Under the pieces are notes generated by a model that searched no databases, was not told where the DNA came from, and worked only from the letters and a program-made list of their open reading frames with translations. Shown here one piece after another: positions 59,413-64,000 of a DNA stretch of 64,000 bases. Source of the DNA: Spirogloea muscicola (Eukaryota > Streptophyta > Zygnematophyceae > Spirogloeales > Spirogloeaceae); NCBI GenBank assembly GCA_009602725.1, contig WELB01000012.1:833098-897097 (forward strand). The letters run 5' to 3'. The position numbers and the translations under genes were made by a program. Position 1 is the first letter of the stretch, and each line of letters opens with the position of its first letter.

Positions 59413-60366
59413 GAGTAGGCAATGAGTAAAAGGTGCCTCCTAGAGTACCGCAAGTGACGGCGGACGCCTGGCGGCGCCGTAGCACAATGGAAGGGCGTAT
59501 TCACCACACCCGAGCGAGCGACCCAGCAACTTTGACGCCGGACTGCTTGCTGCATTGCCTGTGACATTGGGTACTGCTTGCCCAGCAAGCTCCTGGAGTA
59601 GTCCGAGCCACCGAGTCCCACCTTCCCAGCGTCCAGGGGCCCTCGGCACAACGATGTGGGCTGAATTCAGGAGGAGAGGCTGTGAGTGGCAAGCCCTGGA
59701 GTAAAGAAGTCCAAGTCCGAACTCGAACACTGGACCTCAAGACGAGAAGCGGGGGTCGTTGCTGAGCCGAAGAAGGCTGAGGAGCAGGGCATGCCAAGTA
59801 GCAACGGCGGTGAGCCGAGGTGGACAGCCTGCGTGGCGAGGGCCACTCGCGGGGGCCGCCGAGCCGGCTCGGCGGCCCCCGCGCGCACGGGCTGGCGGGG
59901 GGAGGAGAGCGCGGGACATTCGTTTGGCCCCAGAGGCTAAGATGCCGTGGGGCTTTGACCATGGCGGGCCGCTGACCGGGCGGTGAGTGGAGGTGCCTTG
60001 GCGGGCCCACGCGTGGGAGCCGCAGAGCCAGTGGCTTTCCCGCGCGCACGGGCTGGCGGGAAGAGGAAAAGCGCGGGAGATCCGTTCGCCCCGGGAGCCG
60101 AGGTGCCCGGGGTTTTGACCTTGGCGGAGCCGCGGAGCAGGGCTGGCGGGGGGGAGGAGAGCGCAAGAGAGTCGTGGGGCCAAGATGCCGTGGGGGTTTT
60201 GACCTTGGCGGGGCCGCGGGCCGGGCCGCTGGTCGGGCCGCGCGGAGGAGGGGCAGGAGCGTGCACTGAGTGACCGGGGCCCGGAGCGGGCGAGTACAAA
60301 GGCCAGGGGAGACCGCCCCCAGCCGCCACTCCAGCCCCCTCGCCGCCCCCGCGCCCCGCTCCCCGN
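59413..60366. other. GC-rich sequence before duplicated unit
   Basis: Includes imperfect tandem similarity: CGCGCACGGGCTGGCGGG, GGGGAGGAGAGCGC and GATGCCGTGGGG recur two or three times at roughly 120-150 base spacing between 59,880 and 60,200. There is no gene I can support. A single N is present at 60,366. Confidence 0.5.
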
Positions 60367-61205
60367 GCCGCCGGCCTGCCGCCGCTGCCCAGCCCCTGCT
60401 CACCGCTGTCCGGCCTGGGCCTCCTGCTGCTCAAGGCGCGCCACATTTCCACAGCCGCCGCCGCCAACCGGCCTGCTCCCGCCCTCCTTGCCGCCGCGCC
60501 GCCGACGAGCTCTCCGCTACCGGCTCTGGTCGCCAGCGCCGCGGGCGTCGACGCCGTATCCACGCGCAAGCCGCCGGTGCCGCATTACATGGAGGCCACG
60601 TTCGCAAGCACGGCCATGGCAGCACGCTCGCCCGCGGCGGCCGCGCCCAGAGACCGGCCGCTTGCGCTCCGCCAGGGCCCCACCCTGGCAAGCCCAGGCG
60701 CCCTTCCCCTTGCTGTCATGTGCCTGTGCCTTGCAGCCGGGCCTCCGCGCTGCTTGCGGGCTTCTTGCTTTGCCGCCTCTGATGCTGGCAGCCCTTGCAG
60801 GAGCTTGCCCGCTGACGTGCCGCCACGCTCGCCGTGTCGCCGCCGTCGACATCGGGTCACCAGTTGTGCCTGACGGCCTGCGCCACTCCACTGTACAGGT
60901 GTCCAAAATCTTGGCCAGGGCGACCGCCACTCTCTGCCCGACCCGGCCCGAGGCCGACAAGCGCGTCGGCGCTCATCACGCTGGGGCCAAGATGGTGCAA
61001 CAGCCCCCCATCGTCTCCCATCCGCTTGAGAAGAAGCACCTTCCACCGCACGCCGCCAGCTGTCAGGCGACAGTTCAAGTACTCCCCAATCCACATCAGC
61101 TTTCTGCTGCCAAGCTCCCTTCAGATGGCCTCTCTTTACCAACCTCGTCTGGTCTAGAGACCTCTGAAAGTCTATCTTTGGTGGTCCGGTGCCCGAAGGC
61201 GTAGG
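60367..61205 (+). repeat. GC-rich duplicated unit, copy 2
   Basis: Counterpart of 56,713-57,275 (GCCGGCCTGCCGCCGCTGCC, 'GAGGCCACGTTCGCAAGCAC', CTGATGCTGGCAGCC). It continues into an open frame with VSKILARATATLCPTRPEAD and KRVGAHHAGAKMVQQPP. No family is recognised. Confidence 0.45.
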
Positions 61206-62170
61206 CCACGGGTGTCCGGAGGCTCTTGATGCAAGGCAACAGGATGCATAGAGGTTCACAGGCTGTGTACTCTCTGACCTAAGGATACCTGCACAGGAGA
61301 AACGCGACGTAAACAATGGAGCAAAGAACCTCGTTCAAGTGCTCCACAAAGGGGAGTGCAATGTAGCTGGTCAAGGCCGTACCACGACCAGAATGCAGCT
61401 GCTGCCGCTGCCGATGCCGCAGAAGGCCGAGGTCAGCCTGATCCAGCAAGATGCCAGGATGCTTGATGCTTTGACTTCTCTTTGATTTGTTTGGTGAACA
61501 TTTGTTGATGTGTTTCACAGTCCTGCCCGGGAGGCTCAGGCCCCTCCACATCTTCTGCGGCTCCCTGACTCACTTCGGACAATAACCAAGTGTGCTGGTG
61601 TCTTTGCCACAGCCGCGCATAAGGCCCGCGCCAAGTCCGTCTGGCCTGCGGTGCCCATGTCTCCTGTCGAGCGCTGCACGCGCCCGACGGAGAAGGCTCA
61701 TGCACGACGAGGTAAACAAGCTCAGCGCTGGCGGAGCCTGCTGAACTGTCGTTATGCACTATTCTCCCGTCTCCCTCACATCAGCGACCGTGTCAGACGA
61801 GCTTTGCCACGGCTGGAGTGCTAGTAGGCCTGTCGGAGGGCGCCGACCAGGTCCTTGCATGCTGAGTCATCTGTCCTGCATTGGCCGCTTGCAGTCACTG
61901 CTGCACGAACCTGATCGATGCCTGCTGTTGCATAGGAATCCACAGCATTCACTGACTGCCGCAAAGCACTCTGACTGCGCAGGTTGCCCAGCTCCGCTGT
62001 TTGTCTGAGCTGGCAGCGAGGGTAACCCAGGTGGAGATGCGGAAGGCAGAAGCCCGGCAAGTTGCTGAGCTGGGGAGAACGCTTGTGCACAAGCCGCTGC
62101 CACTGCCGTCCTTCCGGCGCATGTTTACACCACACCGGTGAGGCACTTGACTCAGCTCCACAGCCGGCAC
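61206..62170. other. no recognisable gene
   Basis: Overlapping open frames on both strands. A minus-strand frame at 61,433-61,759 and another at 61,821-62,324 are long but have no recognisable motif. Confidence 0.4.
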
Positions 62171-62176
62171 CCATGC

Positions 62177-62670
62177 TGGCCACTGCACCCAAGCTTTCTC
62201 GTGCTTCACTGCCATGGCAATTTCTCCAAAGGACAGTGCCGGTCCTGCGTGCAAAATCACCTCTGACTTGCACGGCTTGTCTTATTGTTGGGTCGAGCTG
62301 ACAAGGTCTCGCTGCACACTGCACAGGTCAAAGAAGAAGGTGACGAGTCCTCGGCTTCCAGCTTTCCAGCCGCTGGCCAGCCGCCAGCACCACGTACGTG
62401 CGAGGTCAGTGCTCTGTGCCTCAGAGCAAAGACGCCCAGCAGCACAAAGTAGCACCTTGAGATCTTGCTTTTACTGCTGCACCAAGCTGCTGACTGTACT
62501 TAATAAGCCTGAGCTGTCCTTGTTATTGTGCCGCTTGTCGAGGCCGGTAAAGACGTCCCATTTGTAGTGCATAATCTGATGCTGTATCCCGCGAACCTTC
62601 CACCTCATGTACCCAATGTGAAAGCTGTGCTTGGTTGTTGCAGGCGAGGCACTTGCTTGTCCAGTGATAG
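62177..62670 (-). repeat. solo copy of the inverted-repeat sequence
   Basis: Starts GGCCACTGCACCCAAGCTTT, exactly like each arm of the palindrome. It follows the right arm through GTTATTGTGCCGCTTG and into the flank (CGAGGCACTTGCTTG against CGAGGCATTTGGTTG). Minus strand codes for WDVFTGLDKRHNNKDSSGLL and FALRHRALTSHVRGAGGWPA. It is a single unit with no inverted partner. Confidence 0.7.
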
Positions 62671-62731
62671 CTGGTTCTGAGAGGCTGTTCCCCAGTTGGC
62701 TCAGACTACTGCTGGAAGTCGGCTCCATCAA

Positions 62732-63829
62732 CCTTCACGACATTTTACACTGATTCACTAGGTAGTCTTGCACTGGTTGCTCATCAGTTCTCTACTTGCG
62801 TATCAAGCATCTTGAGATTACCTATCAATTTGTTAGAAAGCATGTACAGCGGGGTGGCAGGTCCCAACACCAAATTGCTTTGCTCCACCAATTGCTTAGT
62901 GCGCTGCTTTATCCCATCATGAGTCGTGTACCAATATGGGCACTTTATATGGTTACTAAGCCACACACCGTGTGACACGCCGAACACCACTTCATGCATG
63001 CGCGGTGCCTTGGTCTCTCAAGTCTGCTTTGCTAATTTTCCCACTTGCTTTGCTCTTGCTTACACTCGCTTGATTCTGGTCTATTCTTATCTGGCTACTG
63101 GTTCTTCTGTCATCTGAACATCTACCAAACTAGTAATTTTGAATTCTGACATGGATTCTTCTTTGGCAAAGGTAATACTCGTTAATCTGAGACTACGAAG
63201 ATCAAGAGGTATTGAGCCCCCAAGCACTTTACGACATCACTATCCTGCGGCGTTGATTACAGAAATGCATCAACTTTCCTGGAGATGGAAGATGGCCATG
63301 CATCTTCAAGATCGCATTCTGGCATTGTCGATGGCTCAAAACCAGAATCACTGACAAATCATCCTATGTACATTGTCTGGTCGAGGTAAAAGCAGAAGGT
63401 TTGTGTCAGCAACTTCTGTGAATGTAGATGATAAGCAATCAAATCATACACGGGATCTTATCAAAGCTAGGCTTTGTGGGATGAAAGTCTTATCAAGATT
63501 CAGTCATTCCTTAGGATAAGATGATGCGATCGAAAGTTATATAGATGTATGATCTGCAGCAAACCATCGGTTGCCTCGTGACCATTCTTGGGGCAGACCA
63601 CGTGTTTCAACAGCATGAGGGAGTCAATACCTTGCGTCCGACCGTGATCTTTGCAGGCAAGAGCCCGGAGCTCAGCTAAGGGTGTAACGCTCCCTCCATT
63701 CAGGAGTGCCAACGGTGCCGGTAATCTTACAAGATCATATCGTATCTACCGTTTAGTAGTCCCAAGCGGTGCGGGTGGTTTGCAGCACCCCGTGTAGCCA
63801 AGTACCGTCCGAAGCCCCGGGCTTCGTAC
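62732..63829. other. no recognisable gene
   Basis: AT-richer sequence with short frames only, and no repeat recognised. Confidence 0.5.
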
Positions 63830-63932
63830 CGCGCGGCATCGTCCGCTGGTCTTACTGTCCGAGAGGCGCTGCTTCGCTCGCGCGCGGCATCGTCCGGGAG
63901 TTGTTTCCATCCGCCAGGCGCTGCTTGGCCTG
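63830..63932 (+). repeat. two tandem 51-52-nt units
   Basis: Units 63830-63880 and 63881-63932 share CGCGCGGCATCGTCCG at their starts and AGGCGCTGCTT near their ends, with diverged middles. Confidence 0.65.
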
Positions 63933-63934
63933 CG

Positions 63935-64000
63935 CTTCGTCCTTAGCACTTCGGCTCCTTCAGACCTTGTCCATTCCTTTGGGCTGTCCTCTCCCCGCGA
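63935..64000 (+). repeat. LINE-like 3' end, subfamily E, cut by window end
   Basis: CTTAGCACTTCGGCTCCTTC, AGACCTTGTCCATTCC and GGGCTGTCCTCTCCCCG are an E-type tail and the start of its hairpin. Confidence 0.6.

Noticed and set aside
63160-63350. Possible decayed gene or tRNA relic
   Set aside because: Only a weak resemblance to the complement of the tRNA-Gly sequence and no pairing stems.

Overview
The window is nuclear DNA of a green-lineage eukaryote, most likely a chlorophyte microalga. The reasons are compact genes with many short GT-AG introns (mostly 100-260 nt), alanine- and proline-rich coding sequence, hydroxyproline-type PPSPPP linkers, and plant/algal families: an FtsHi5-like inactive chloroplast FtsH, an ABA3-type molybdenum-cofactor sulfurase, an IQ+BAG co-chaperone, a hedgehog-interacting-protein-like (HIPL) dehydrogenase and a glyoxal-oxidase-like domain. 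Exon models were built by eye from splice motifs, reading phase and remembered family sequences. No database search was run.

Layout. 1-2,152: no recognisable gene, a few repeat tails. 2,153-4,344 (-): BAG co-chaperone. 4,556-11,285: gene-poor cluster of truncated, nested LINE-like 3' ends with one gene scrap. 11,693-13,650 (+): F-box/leucine-rich gene with one apparent frameshift. 14,149-15,054 (+): decayed glyoxal-oxidase-like copy. 16,078-21,551 (-): a 12-exon gene fusing a complete HIPL protein to a glyoxal-oxidase-like protein, the most unusual gene here. 22,100-27,030: second LINE-like cluster, holding a stray F-box exon. 27,496-29,354 (+): unrecognised multi-exon gene. 30,949-33,451 (+): CBM48/AMPK-beta-like protein, just after a 180-base assembly gap. 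33,671-39,316 (-): FtsHi5. 39,603-40,614 (-): small RRM protein, head-to-head with a USP-type ubiquitin protease at 40,742-44,072 (+). 44,982-51,755 (-): molybdenum-cofactor sulfurase with 20 exons, two of its introns of GC-AG type. 53,049-53,119 (+): tRNA-Gly(CCC). 53,300-64,000: repeat-rich, with a second gap, a near-palindrome with arms of about 320 bp, dispersed copies of that sequence, and a duplicated GC-rich unit.

The genes do not form a pathway; they are ordinary nuclear neighbours. The RRM and USP genes probably share a promoter region, and the USP and sulfurase genes converge. The repeat clusters belong to one LINE-like lineage. Its copies share a C-terminal peptide and a 3' hairpin (GGGCTGGC...CCAGCCC) but have at least five different 3' untranslated regions.
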